Below are positions 15,576 to 23,978 of a DNA stretch of 44,404 nt, piece after piece. This stretch comes from Pseudomonas morbosilactucae (GTDB lineage: Bacteria; Pseudomonadota; Gammaproteobacteria; Pseudomonadales; Pseudomonadaceae). The stretch is from the NCBI RefSeq assembly GCF_023241715.1, contig NZ_JALQCW010000052.1:1-44404 (forward strand), given 5' to 3'. Under the pieces are notes generated by a model. The model made no database searches and was not told where the DNA came from. It was given only the letters and a program-made list of their open reading frames with translations. Made by a program: the position numbers and the translations under genes. Position 1 is the first letter of the stretch. Every line of letters begins with the position of its first letter.

Positions 15576-16688
15576 ATGCAACGCATCGACCATTCTCTGC
15601 CCTGGAGTCACCTGGGCAGCCAGCGCCAGCTCAGCGTGTTCCGTTTCGGCAGCGGCCAGCGCAAGGTGTACATCCAGGCCAGCCTGCACGCCGATGAGCT
15701 GCCGGGCATGCGCACCGCCTGGGAACTCAAGCAACGCCTGGCCGAGCTGGAGACACGCGGGCAATTGCAGGGGGTGATCGAACTGGTGCCGGTGGCCAAC
15801 CCCATTGGCCTCGACCAGCATGTGCAAGGCAGCCACCTGGGACGTTTCGAGTTGGGCAGCGGCAAAAACTTCAACCGCGCCTTCGTCGAACTCAGCGGCC
15901 CGGTGGGCGACCTGATCGGCGCGCAACTGGGCAGCGACGCGGCCGCCAACATCGTCCTGATTCGCCACGCCATGGGCCAGGTCCTGGACGGGCTGCCAGC
16001 CCCGGGGTCGCAGTTGGAAGCCCTGCACCGGCTGTTGCTGCGCCACGCCTGCGACGCCGATATCACCCTCGACCTGCACTGTGATTTCGAGGCAGCGATC
16101 CACCTGTACGCACTGCCCCAGCACTGGCCGCAATGGCAATCCCTGGCGGCACGGCTCAAGGCCGGGGTGGCTTTGCTGTGCGAGGACTCGGGCGGCAGTT
16201 CGTTCGATGAATCCTGCTCTTCGCCCTGGTTGCGCCTGGCCCGGGACTTTCCCAAGGCGGCGATCCCGCCGGCCAACCTGGCCACGACCCTGGAACTGGG
16301 CAGCATGGGCGACACCCGGGTCGAGCAGGCGCGGGCCAACAGCGAGGCAATCCTCGGTTTTCTTGCGGAGCAGGGGTTTATCACCGGTGATTGGCCAGCC
16401 GCGCCCGAACACTGTTGCGAAGGCATGCCGTTCGAGGGCACCGAGTATCTGTTTGCGCCGCACCACGGCGTGGTCAGCTTCCTGCGGGACGCCGGAGAAT
16501 GGGTGGAGCAGGGCGATGCCCTGTTCGAAGTGGTGGACCCGCTCAGCGATCAGGTCAGCACCGTGCGCGCCGGCACCGCGGGGGTGCTCTTTGCCCTGGA
16601 TCGCGGACGCTACACCCAGCCGGGCACCTGGCTGGCCAAGGTCGCCGGACGCGACGCGATACGGGCCGGCAAGCTGATCAACGACTGA
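15576..16688 (+). CDS. succinylglutamate desuccinylase/aspartoacylase-family deacylase
   Basis: A 370-residue zinc-dependent amidohydrolase of the AstE/AspA superfamily. Zinc ligands are visible as H38-A-D-E41 (SLHADELPGM) and H168 in LDLHCDFEA. GKNFNRAF gives the substrate-binding arginine region, and a C-terminal lipoyl-like beta domain (VEQGDALFEVVDP) follows from about residue 300. ATG 15576 has GGGAG at 15565-15570. It removes an acyl group from an amino acid or peptide; the precise substrate cannot be read. The next gene begins 30 bases later, so they may share a transcript. Confidence 0.87.
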   Translation: MQRIDHSLPWSHLGSQRQLSVFRFGSGQRKVYIQASLHADELPGMRTAWELKQRLAELETRGQLQGVIELVPVANPIGLDQHVQGSHLGRFELGSGKNFNRAFVELSGPVGDLIGAQLGSDAAANIVLIRHAMGQVLDGLPAPGSQLEALHRLLLRHACDADITLDLHCDFEAAIHLYALPQHWPQWQSLAARLKAGVALLCEDSGGSSFDESCSSPWLRLARDFPKAAIPPANLATTLELGSMGDTRVEQARANSEAILGFLAEQGFITGDWPAAPEHCCEGMPFEGTEYLFAPHHGVVSFLRDAGEWVEQGDALFEVVDPLSDQVSTVRAGTAGVLFALDRGRYTQPGTWLAKVAGRDAIRAGKLIND

Positions 16689-16718
16689 CCCCCGGCCTCA
16701 CCCCCAAGGATGGAACCC

Positions 16719-17138
16719 ATGAACCGTGTTGCCCTGAGACAAAGCGCCCTGACCTGCATGGTGCTGCTGATTGTGTTTCCGCAAACCCTGATGGCCGTGT
16801 CGGCGGGGCTGATGGGGCTGCAAGCGGCCCTGAATGGCCTGGCCCGCGACCCCGTTGCCGCCTTGGGGTTGCTGTTGATGGTGCTGGCCTGCTGGTACGG
16901 CGTGCTCAGTGGCTGGATCGTCTATTTCCACCTGATGAGCGCGCAGCCGCTGTTCGAGCACAAACGTCGCTGGGCCCTGGGCTTGTGGTGCGGCATTGGC
17001 GTTTCGGTGCTGCTGATGTTCGGCGCCTACCTGCCCGTGGGCTTCAGCCCCCTGGTGATGGGCCCCGGGGTCATGGTCGCGATGGTGTTGCTGCTGTTGA
17101 TGCGCCGGGCGCCGTACCAGACCTGGCCAACGGGCTGA
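16719..17138 (+). CDS. hypothetical membrane protein
   Basis: A 139-residue protein with four hydrophobic segments (near residues 10-35, 40-65, 85-105 and 110-130), so it is an inner-membrane protein. I do not recognise the family. AAGGA (16706-16710) supports ATG 16719 rather than the in-frame ATG at 16710. It lies close behind the deacylase gene and may be cotranscribed. No function assigned. Confidence 0.7.
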   Translation: MNRVALRQSALTCMVLLIVFPQTLMAVSAGLMGLQAALNGLARDPVAALGLLLMVLACWYGVLSGWIVYFHLMSAQPLFEHKRRWALGLWCGIGVSVLLMFGAYLPVGFSPLVMGPGVMVAMVLLLLMRRAPYQTWPTG

Positions 17139-17216
17139 TCGAATCGCTCCTGGGTTCAGCCGCGCGTCGAGTGTTAGGCTCTGGCCTGGTCTTTTTCAGC
17201 CCTCAAGGAGCCCCCT

Positions 17217-17933
17217 ATGATCCGCTGTCTAGCGCTCTTGGCGCTGCTCGCCGCGCCGGTTGTCCAGGCGCAGGCGCCGCTGCACGACGACCTGCCTTTG
17301 CGTTACCTGGAGCAGGCCGACAACCCGGCGCCCCACCAGCCTTTGGTGATTTTTCTTCACGGTTATGGCAGTAACGAAGAAGACCTGTTCGGCCTTCGGG
17401 AAGGCTTGCCGAGGGGCTATAACTACCTGTCGGTGCGGGCGCCGCTGACCCTGGAAGAGGGCAGTTACCAGTGGTTTCGACGTAAAGGCGACGGGCCTTA
17501 TGACGGCGTGACCGAGGACCTGGCCGACAGCACCCGGGTGCTGGGAAGCTTTGTCGAGAAAGCCGCCGCCAAGTACCACGCCACGGCCGACAAGGTGTTC
17601 CTGGTGGGCTTCAGCCAGGGGGCGATGATGTCTTATCAACTGGCGCTGCGACAGCCCCAGGCGGTACGCGGGATCGCCGCCTTGAGTGGCAAGGTGCTGC
17701 CGGTGCTGCGCGCGGAACTCAAGGCCCGGCCGGCGCTGACGCAACTGGCGATCTTTATCGGTCATGGCACCAACGACTCACTGGTGCCCTACAGCGATGG
17801 CGTCGAGGCCAACAGCCTGCTACGGGCGCTGGGGCTGCAACCCCAGTGGCAGGTGTACCCGGGCATGGGCCACGGTATCAACGCGGCCGAGGTCCAGGAC
17901 CTGGCCCGTTGGCTTCAGGCCCTCAACCCCTAG
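17217..17933 (+). CDS. secreted or periplasmic carboxylesterase-type alpha/beta hydrolase
   Basis: A 238-residue hydrolase of the phospholipase/carboxylesterase family (dienelactone hydrolase fold). A signal peptide ends near residue 19. The oxyanion segment is FLHGYGSNEEDL (47-58), the nucleophile elbow GFSQG puts Ser133, and Asp187 (GTNDSLVP) and His219 (GMGHG) complete the triad. The triad is intact. It probably cleaves short acyl esters, but the natural substrate is unknown. It is convergent with the next gene, with six bases between the stops. Confidence 0.9.
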   Translation: MIRCLALLALLAAPVVQAQAPLHDDLPLRYLEQADNPAPHQPLVIFLHGYGSNEEDLFGLREGLPRGYNYLSVRAPLTLEEGSYQWFRRKGDGPYDGVTEDLADSTRVLGSFVEKAAAKYHATADKVFLVGFSQGAMMSYQLALRQPQAVRGIAALSGKVLPVLRAELKARPALTQLAIFIGHGTNDSLVPYSDGVEANSLLRALGLQPQWQVYPGMGHGINAAEVQDLARWLQALNP

Positions 17934-17939
17934 GCGGGG

Positions 17940-18518
17940 TTATTGACCGAGGATCTGCTTCATCAGGGTTTCATGGCCGGCCTTGTCGCCGGCCCGGGAA
18001 ATCACCTGGATCACCATCATTTTGTTGCCCGAACCGGCCAGCAGGGTGGAGTTCAGGGTCAGGCCGCCGCCCATGCTTGCGGTGCTGTCGATCTGCCGTA
18101 CGCCCAGGCTTTTGACGCGCATGCTTTTTTCGCTCTGCTTGCTGAAGTCCGGCAGGGCGGCGGCCTGTTGCGAGAGAAAACCCGCCACCGCGCCATCGAG
18201 GAAGACGCTGTCGTTGTCTTCGACCTGCTGGCCGTTAGGCAGCGTGTTATGCGCAGCGATCACCACGGTCTTGGTCGTGGCGTTGGAGTACAGGGTGCCG
18301 CTGGCGCCGGCGGTGCCACTGGCCTCGTCGCCGGCCCCCAGCGTGGAAGCGGTGAAGCCCTTGGGCAGGGTGAAGCTGAACTTGCCATTGAGCATCGAGA
18401 TGTTTTGCGCCGCAGGGGTCTTGCTGCTTTTCTTGTCCGCCGCCTGGGCGCTCATGGCGCCGAAACCGGCCAGTGCCGCGAGGATCAGGACTGCGGCGTG
18501 TTTGCCGAACAATGACAT
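17940..18518 (-). CDS. hypothetical periplasmic protein
   Basis: A 192-residue protein with a good Sec signal peptide (cleavage near AQAADKK, about residue 26). The mature part contains NGKFSFTLPKGFTASTL and later MMVIQVISRAGDKAGHE, likely a small beta-rich domain. I do not recognise it as a characterised family, although similar proteins are common in Pseudomonas. It is convergent with the esterase gene. Confidence 0.75.
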   Translation of the reverse strand: MSLFGKHAAVLILAALAGFGAMSAQAADKKSSKTPAAQNISMLNGKFSFTLPKGFTASTLGAGDEASGTAGASGTLYSNATTKTVVIAAHNTLPNGQQVEDNDSVFLDGAVAGFLSQQAAALPDFSKQSEKSMRVKSLGVRQIDSTASMGGGLTLNSTLLAGSGNKMMVIQVISRAGDKAGHETLMKQILGQ

Positions 18519-18649
18519 GGGGAAGGGCTCCAGGGTGGTCGCGAAAGGCGCGCATCATCCCATGGCCGTGATTGAGCGCTCCAGTGGGATTTGTGCCTTC
18601 GGATAAAAAGCCGCCCCATCTAAACCGCCTGTGCCCCAGGCCCGAGTGC

Positions 18650-19444
18650 TTAGGCGCGGCCTGCCAGCAAGCGCTTGCTGATGCCCAGCACCGCCATCGA
18701 CACCAGCACTGCCACGACAAAGGCCACCAGCCCCAGGTGTGGCAACGCCAGGGCCAGCACCAGGCAAAACGCCGCGAACGAATATAGCCCGGTGGCCAGG
18801 GCCCGCAACAGCACGGTGGTAAAGGCTGGGCCATGGCGTTGATGGGAGAACACCGCAAGCACGCTGCCCAGCACCGGGAACACCGCTAGCAGGCCGCTCC
18901 ACTGTTGGCCCACAGTGCTCGCCAGCCAGGTCACGGCCAGGGTCAGCAGGGCCCCGGCGAACATGCGGTATGGCAGTTTGTCGGAGCCCGGGCCAGGGCT
19001 CACGGCAAGCGTGCCCACGGCGGGAAACAGGCGCGGCGCGAGGATCAGCGCCGACAGGGCGCAGACGACGGAAAACCCCAGGGACGTCGGCACTTGGGCA
19101 ATCGCTGTGGCCAACAACGCCCAGACCAGGATGGCGACCGCCAGGGCTCCCGGCCAGGCCAGGTGTTGTGCCGCCCGGGCGTAGGCGACGCTAAAGGCGA
19201 CCATGGCAAACAGTGCCGACAAGGCCGCGACCGCCGCCTGGGCGGCGAAGTCCTGGCCTTGTTCCAGGGCCAGGAACAACAGGATCGGCCCCACCACCAC
19301 AGGCAGTCCCGCGAGCCAGCCGGCGACACTCGGGCCCCAGCGCCGGTTGGCGAGGGCAATCAGCCAGAGAAACCCGGGAACCGTCAGCAGTTTTACAAGC
19401 AGCACGGGATCAGACCTGAAGGAGGAGGTTGGCAAAACTAGCAT
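18650..19444 (-). CDS. hypothetical multi-pass membrane protein
   Basis: A 264-residue integral inner-membrane protein with about eight hydrophobic segments and an internal two-fold feel (each half has a G/P-rich loop, such as GWLAGLPVVVGPILLFLAL and SGLLAVFPVLGSVLAVFS). This resembles small export proteins, but I cannot name a family. ATG at 19444 is taken as start; a GTG at 19405 is an alternative because the recognisable helix begins just after it and AGG lies about nine bases upstream. It is divergent from folE across a region with three TGTACA boxes. Confidence 0.65.
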   Translation of the reverse strand: MLVLPTSSFRSDPVLLVKLLTVPGFLWLIALANRRWGPSVAGWLAGLPVVVGPILLFLALEQGQDFAAQAAVAALSALFAMVAFSVAYARAAQHLAWPGALAVAILVWALLATAIAQVPTSLGFSVVCALSALILAPRLFPAVGTLAVSPGPGSDKLPYRMFAGALLTLAVTWLASTVGQQWSGLLAVFPVLGSVLAVFSHQRHGPAFTTVLLRALATGLYSFAAFCLVLALALPHLGLVAFVVAVLVSMAVLGISKRLLAGRA

Positions 19445-19833
19445 CCAATCGCGGTGTTGGCGCGTATGTCTTGCAAGACGCTCCCGGAGGACGGGCGGGC
19501 TTGGTTTTTTCTTGTACAGGAATTTTGTCGTTGGGCAGGTATTCAGTCGGATATGTACAGGTTTTTGCAATTTCAAGCGCTATATCGCTTAAAAAATTGT
19601 ACAAGATCTGTTTTTGCGTATAGGTTTTTACCCAGGGAACAGCGAGCTCGCCTTTACCGGGATCAACTCCCCGACCTGCGTTGTGCTGTTCCCCCGGTTT
19701 TGGACCTGAGGCCACGCCCGAGCACTGCCCGGGCACGGTCAGACGAGCAATCGACCGCCTCAGGTCCACTTTGCTACCCCCTTTGCAGCGCTCACCTGCC
19801 GAGCGCTGCAACCGCCTTTCGGATGACCCTGTA
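19445..19833. other. long regulatory region between the membrane gene and folE
   Basis: About 390 bases with no convincing gene. It is unusually AT-rich between 19501 and 19630 and holds three TGTACA palindromes and a sigma-70-like promoter (TTGTAC at 19597-19602, 16-base spacer, TATAGG at 19619-19624). The remainder to 19833 is a leader of about 200 bases whose purpose is unknown. Confidence 0.6.
19513..19624 (+). promoter_or_regulatory. TGTACA-box cluster and promoter, candidate LitR/PplR light-response region
   Basis: TGTACA occurs at 19513-19518, 19554-19559 and 19598-19603. The last overlaps the -35 of the folE promoter candidate, and CGTATA at 19617-19622 overlaps its -10. My recollection of the P. 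putida PplR1 site is T(G/A)TACA-N12-TGTA(C/T)A; here the nearest pair is TGTACA-N13-CGTATA, so it is similar but not exact. folE is a known light-induced gene there. Confidence 0.5.
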
Positions 19834-20394
19834 ATGAGTGACCTGCTGCCAGAACACTATCGCGAGATCCTTTCCGGCGTTGGCGAAGACCCCGCTCGCG
19901 AGGGCCTGCGCGACACCCCGCAGCGCGCCGCCAAGGCCATGCGCTACCTGTGCAACGGCTACCACAAGAGCCTGGAAGAGGTGGTCAACGGCGCGCTGTT
20001 CAGCTCCACCAGCGACGAGATGGTGATCGTCCAGAACATCGAGCTGTACTCCTTGTGCGAGCATCACCTGCTGCCTTTTATCGGCCAGGCCCATGTGGCC
20101 TACCTGCCCACCGGCAAGGTGCTGGGGCTGTCCAAGGTGGCGCGCATCGTCGACATGTACGCCCGCCGCCTGCAGATCCAGGAAAACCTCACCCGGCAGG
20201 TCGCTGAGGCCATTCAGGAGGTCACCCGGGCCGCCGGTGTGGCCGTGGTGATCGAGGCGCGGCACATGTGCATGATGATGCGCGGCGTGGAGAAGCAGAA
20301 TTCGCTGATGAACACCTCGGTGATGCTGGGCGCGTTCCGCGAATCGAGCAGCACCCGCCAGGAATTCCTGCAACTGATCAGAAGGCAGCCCTAA
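19834..20394 (+). CDS. folE: GTP cyclohydrolase I
   Basis: A 186-residue type I GTP cyclohydrolase, which makes 7,8-dihydroneopterin triphosphate for folates and other pterins. The zinc ligands are Cys75 and His78 in SLCEHHLLPF and Cys146 in RHMCMMMRGV. GLSKVARIVDMYARRLQIQE and the C-terminal NTSVMLGAFRESS are also conserved. ATG 19834 is chosen over the longer frame because homologues begin MSDLLPEHYR. It is followed with no gap by a chalcone-isomerase-like gene, an unusual partner for folate synthesis. This looks like the light- or stress-linked paralogue rather than the housekeeping copy. Confidence 0.93.
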   Translation: MSDLLPEHYREILSGVGEDPAREGLRDTPQRAAKAMRYLCNGYHKSLEEVVNGALFSSTSDEMVIVQNIELYSLCEHHLLPFIGQAHVAYLPTGKVLGLSKVARIVDMYARRLQIQENLTRQVAEAIQEVTRAAGVAVVIEARHMCMMMRGVEKQNSLMNTSVMLGAFRESSSTRQEFLQLIRRQP

Positions 20395-20922
20395 GTGCAG
20401 CGCCCACCGCTGACGGCCCTGCGCCGTGCGCTCTGGCTCCTGGTGCTGCTCAGCGCCACGGCATCGGCCGGCTGGCAGGCGACCTTGCCCAACGCACGGG
20501 TGGTGGGCAGCGGTGAATTTACCTGGTTCGGTTTCAAGGTTTACCAGGCGCGGCTGTGGAGCTCGGCGGCGCCCCTGGCGGCCGATACGCCGTTTGCCCT
20601 GGAACTGACCTACCAGCGCAAGATCAGCCGCGACGACCTGGTGCAAACCAGCCTGGATGAGATCCAGCGCCTGTCGGGCCCGGCGGTCAGCGCGGCCCAG
20701 CTCAGCGACTGGCGGGCGCAGATGCAGCGTTCGTTTGTCGACGTGGTGCCGGGGCGGATCATTACTGGGGTGTTTCTGCCCGGGCGTGGCGCGCAGTTCT
20801 TCGTCGACCAGACCTTGCAGCACGAAGTGAAGGACCCGGCGTTCGCCCAGGCGTTTTTCGCCATCTGGCTCGACCCGCGCACCCGCAACCCGGAATTACG
20901 CGCCCGGTTGCTCGGGCAATAA
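20395..20922 (+). CDS. chalcone isomerase-like periplasmic protein
   Basis: A 175-residue protein of the chalcone isomerase-like family, with a signal peptide (to about residue 25, SATASAG). NARVVGSGEFTWFGFKVYQARLW is the diagnostic N-terminal motif, and a later FVDVVPGRIITGVFLPG follows the fold. Bacterial members bind fatty acids rather than isomerise chalcone. GTG 20395 starts directly after the folE stop, so translation is coupled. It precedes a DUF3833 lipoprotein; both are common in Pseudomonas photolyase/lipid clusters. Confidence 0.87.
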   Translation: MQRPPLTALRRALWLLVLLSATASAGWQATLPNARVVGSGEFTWFGFKVYQARLWSSAAPLAADTPFALELTYQRKISRDDLVQTSLDEIQRLSGPAVSAAQLSDWRAQMQRSFVDVVPGRIITGVFLPGRGAQFFVDQTLQHEVKDPAFAQAFFAIWLDPRTRNPELRARLLGQ

Positions 20923-20946
20923 CCGCCTTTATCGAGGAGTTTGCTG

Positions 20947-21474
20947 ATGTTCAAGACATGGATCTTGCTGCTATGCGCCGCGTTGCTGTCCGGCTGTGCG
21001 GGCGTTGAGGTGAGCCAGTACCGTGAGCAGACCCCAGCACTTGAACTGCGTCAGTTCTTCACGGGGCGGGTCGAGGCCTGGGGCATGTTCCAGAAGCGCT
21101 CGGGGGAGGTGATCAAGCGGTTCCATGTGCAGATCAACAGCCGCAGCGAGGGCGACCGTTTCATCATGCATGAGGACTTCACCTACAGCGACGGCACCCG
21201 CCAGACCCGTGTCTGGACCTTGCGCCCCGACGGTCCGGGGCGCTGGCGCGGCACTGCCGACGACGTGGTCGGCGAGGCCGAGGGCGAAGTGGCCGGCAAT
21301 GCCTTGCGCTGGCGCTATGTGTTGAACCTGCCGGTGGACGGCAAGATCTACCAGGTGCACTTCGACGATTGGATGTTCCTGCTGGATGAAAACACCTTGG
21401 CCAATCGCTCCTACATGACCAAGTTCGGCTTCGAGCTGGGCCAGGTCACCCTGTTCTTCCGCAAGCAGCCTTGA
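20947..21474 (+). CDS. DUF3833 family lipoprotein
   Basis: A 175-residue lipoprotein with the lipobox LLSGC (Cys17). It carries the DUF3833 pattern: LRQFFTGRVEAWGMFQ, then SRSEGDRFIMHEDFTYSDG, and WRYVLNLPVDGKIYQVHFDDWMF. Such proteins resemble lipocalins and sit in the envelope. GAGGAG at 20934-20939 supports ATG 20947. It ends the folE operon. By context it may act with the chalcone isomerase-like protein on modified fatty acids, but this is inference. Confidence 0.86.
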   Translation: MFKTWILLLCAALLSGCAGVEVSQYREQTPALELRQFFTGRVEAWGMFQKRSGEVIKRFHVQINSRSEGDRFIMHEDFTYSDGTRQTRVWTLRPDGPGRWRGTADDVVGEAEGEVAGNALRWRYVLNLPVDGKIYQVHFDDWMFLLDENTLANRSYMTKFGFELGQVTLFFRKQP

Positions 21475-21533
21475 GCGGGCAGGGGCGCCGCTTGGGCGGC
21501 GTGGCACGGTGAATTTTCCGGCTTGGGCGCGTG

Positions 21534-21568
21534 GGCTGAAACGTCTAAGCTTGGCCATCGTTTCAGCC
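21534..21568 (+). promoter_or_regulatory. perfect 10-bp hairpin in the mntH leader
   Basis: GGCTGAAACG (21534-21543) and CGTTTCAGCC (21559-21568) form a perfect stem with a 15-base loop, ending 14 bases before the mntH GTG. No T run follows. It could control ribosome access or be an operator; it does not look like a manganese riboswitch I know. Confidence 0.5.
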
Positions 21569-21582
21569 GCCCGGATGCTTGT

Positions 21583-22902
21583 GTGAAATTCAGCCTGCCC
21601 AAAATCGGTACCGCCCCGTTCTGCCCGCCAGAAGTGGCGGGCTCTGTCAGCGTTGATCCCAACGCTTCGCTGTTCAAGCGCATCCTGCGTTTTGCCGGCC
21701 CCGGGCTGTTGATTTCCATTGGCTACATGGACCCAGGCAACTGGGCCACGGCCATCGAGGCCGGTTCCCGTTACGGCTACAACCTGTTGTTCGTGGTGTT
21801 GCTGGCCAGCCTGGCGGGCATGGCGGTGCAGTGCCTGTGCTCGCGGCTGGGCATCGCCACCGGGCATGATTTGGCCCAACTCTGCCGCCAGCGCTACAGC
21901 CGCCGTTCGGCGCGCACCCAGTGGCTGCTGGCGGAAGTCTCGATCATCGCCACCGACTTGGCGGAAGTGCTGGGCTGCGCCCTGGCGTTTCACTTGCTGC
22001 TGGGGGTATCGCTGACCACCGGCATTGTCATCACCGCCTTCGATACCTTGCTCATTCTGGCCTTGCAGAACCGCGGCTTTCGGCGCCTGGAAGCGATCAT
22101 GCTGGCGCTGGTGGCGACCATTGGCGTGTGCTTCTTCATTGAACTGCTGCTGATCAAACCTTACTGGCCCGACGTGGCCCGGGGCTTCACCCCGTCGCTG
22201 TCGGCCATCAGCGATGCCGCGCCGCTGTACCTGGCTATCGGCATTCTCGGGGCCACGGTCATGCCCCATAACCTCTATTTGCACACCTCCATCGTCCAGA
22301 CCCGGTTGATCGGCAAGGACCTGGAGAGCCGCCGCGACGCGATCAAGCTGGCGCGCATCGACACCATTGGCTCCCTGGCCCTGGCGCTGTTGGTGAATGC
22401 CTCGATCCTGATCCTTGCGGCGGCGGCCTTCCACAGCACCGGGCACAGCGACGTGGTGGAAATCCAGGACGCTTATCACTTGCTCGACCCGCTGGTGGGC
22501 GGGGCGTTGGCCAGCGTGCTGTTCGGCGTGGCGTTGCTGGCCTCGGGGCAAAGCTCGACCTTCACCGGCACCATCGCCGGGCAAGTAATCATGGAGGGCT
22601 ACCTCGACCTGCGCCTGCCGTGCTGGCAGCGCCGCCTGATCACTCGGGGCCTGGCCCTGGTGCCGGCGTTTGTTGGCGTGTGGCTGATGGGCGACGGCGC
22701 GGTGGGCAAGTTGCTGGTGTTGAGCCAGGTGGTGCTCAGCCTGCAATTGCCCTTTGCCCTGTACCCGTTGATTCGCATGACCAACGACCCGCGCCTGATG
22801 GGCGAGTTCGTCAACCGTTGGCCAACCCGGGTTTTGGCCTGGAGCCTGTTCGCGGTGATCAGCGCGGCCAATGCCTGGCTGATTGCGCAACTGCTGTTCT
22901 GA
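21583..22902 (+). CDS. mntH: NRAMP-family divalent metal transporter (MntH-like)
   Basis: A 439-residue proton-coupled Mn(II)/Fe(II) importer with about eleven membrane helices. The metal-binding motif DPGN (residues 50-53, GYMDPGNWAT) and MPH in helix 6 (residues 227-229, GATVMPHNLYLH) are both intact. GTG 21583 is the start because homologues begin MKFSLPK; upstream residues are not conserved. A 10-bp hairpin precedes the start. The gene is convergent with a LysR gene. Confidence 0.92.
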   Translation: MKFSLPKIGTAPFCPPEVAGSVSVDPNASLFKRILRFAGPGLLISIGYMDPGNWATAIEAGSRYGYNLLFVVLLASLAGMAVQCLCSRLGIATGHDLAQLCRQRYSRRSARTQWLLAEVSIIATDLAEVLGCALAFHLLLGVSLTTGIVITAFDTLLILALQNRGFRRLEAIMLALVATIGVCFFIELLLIKPYWPDVARGFTPSLSAISDAAPLYLAIGILGATVMPHNLYLHTSIVQTRLIGKDLESRRDAIKLARIDTIGSLALALLVNASILILAAAAFHSTGHSDVVEIQDAYHLLDPLVGGALASVLFGVALLASGQSSTFTGTIAGQVIMEGYLDLRLPCWQRRLITRGLALVPAFVGVWLMGDGAVGKLLVLSQVVLSLQLPFALYPLIRMTNDPRLMGEFVNRWPTRVLAWSLFAVISAANAWLIAQLLF

Positions 22903-22930
22903 ACCGGCCCTGGCGGGGTTGCGGCCTGGG

Positions 22931-23863
22931 CTAGCGGTCCCAATAGGGCGTTGGGCCGAACTTCTCGACAAAAAAATCAATCACTGTCCGGACCTTCACC
23001 GACAGGCGCCGGCTGCCGGGCCAGAGTGCGGCGATCTGTTGCGGTTCCAGGCTGATGGCCACCTGATAGTCGTCGAACAGGGCCACCAGGCGCCCCTGAT
23101 GCAGGGCCTCGCCAATCAGCCAGGACGGAAACAGCACCAGCCCCAGGCCCTGTTCGGCCGCCTGGGTCAGGGTGTCGGCGTGGTTGCCGGTCAACGGCCC
23201 CTTGACGCTGTAAGGCACCCAATCCTCTTGGCCCTGGCGGTAGAACCAGCGCTGTTGCCCGGCCTCGCCCTTGTACGCCAGGCACTGATGTTGGTGCAGC
23301 TCCTGCGGGTGCCGAGGCGTGCCGTATCGGGCCAGGTAAGCCGGGCTTGCAGCGACGCAGTAGCGCTGGGGCGCCAGCACCCGGGCCTGCATTCCGGAGT
23401 CGTTCAGGCTGCCGATGCGAAACAGCAGGTCGGCGCCTTCCTGTAGCGGGTCGATGTAGCGGTCGGTCTGCTGCACATCCAGTTGCAGCTTGGGGTAGCG
23501 CCCGCACAGTTCACCCAGCCACGGCGCCAGGTGCAACTGGCCGAACGCCATCGGTGCACTGATGCGCACCAGGCCGCTGGGTTCGCTGTCCTGTTCCTGC
23601 AGGGCCTGTTCCGCTTCCTGCCACTGGGCCAGCACCCGCCGTGCGTGGTGCCCCAGCAGACGCCCGGCTTCGGTGGGGCTGACGGCGCGGGTGTGGCGGT
23701 ACAGCAACTGTTGGCTCAGGGCCTGTTCCATCAATTGCACCTGCCGCGAGATGGAAGACGGCGCCAGCCCTTCACGGCGGGCCACGGCGGAGAAGCTGCC
23801 CTGGTCGAGCACCGCCACGAACAGGCGCAGGGCCTTGAAGCTGAGATCGTTGAAGCCTTGCAT
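22931..23863 (-). CDS. LysR-family transcriptional regulator
   Basis: A 310-residue LysR regulator. HTH near residues 6-65 (FVAVLDQGSFSAVARREGLAPSSISRQVQ), effector domain from about 90 on. ATG 23863 is chosen because LysR proteins begin close to the first helix; a much longer frame upstream is not conserved. It is divergent from two YdcZ half-transporter genes with an inverted repeat between them, and probably regulates them. Confidence 0.9.
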   Translation of the reverse strand: MQGFNDLSFKALRLFVAVLDQGSFSAVARREGLAPSSISRQVQLMEQALSQQLLYRHTRAVSPTEAGRLLGHHARRVLAQWQEAEQALQEQDSEPSGLVRISAPMAFGQLHLAPWLGELCGRYPKLQLDVQQTDRYIDPLQEGADLLFRIGSLNDSGMQARVLAPQRYCVAASPAYLARYGTPRHPQELHQHQCLAYKGEAGQQRWFYRQGQEDWVPYSVKGPLTGNHADTLTQAAEQGLGLVLFPSWLIGEALHQGRLVALFDDYQVAISLEPQQIAALWPGSRRLSVKVRTVIDFFVEKFGPTPYWDR

Positions 23864-23915
23864 GGGAATGTCCTGCTGTGCGTAATGCGCAAAGGTGTTG
23901 TCGGGATGGTCCCAT

Positions 23916-23942
23916 TTATCGCAAAGCTTGGGCAATCGATAA
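23916..23942. promoter_or_regulatory. LysR operator candidate
   Basis: TTATCG (23916-23921) and CGATAA (23937-23942) are perfect inverted halves with a 15-base centre that contains AAGCTT. The position, between the LysR gene and its divergent target, is as expected for LysR control. Confidence 0.55.
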
Positions 23943-23978
23943 TGGCCGCCATTCTTTCCCGTCATTACAGGTTGTTGC

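Noticed and set aside
20971..22980. 669-residue minus-strand open frame
   Set aside because: It lies opposite the DUF3833 and mntH genes and shows the same low-complexity antisense composition.
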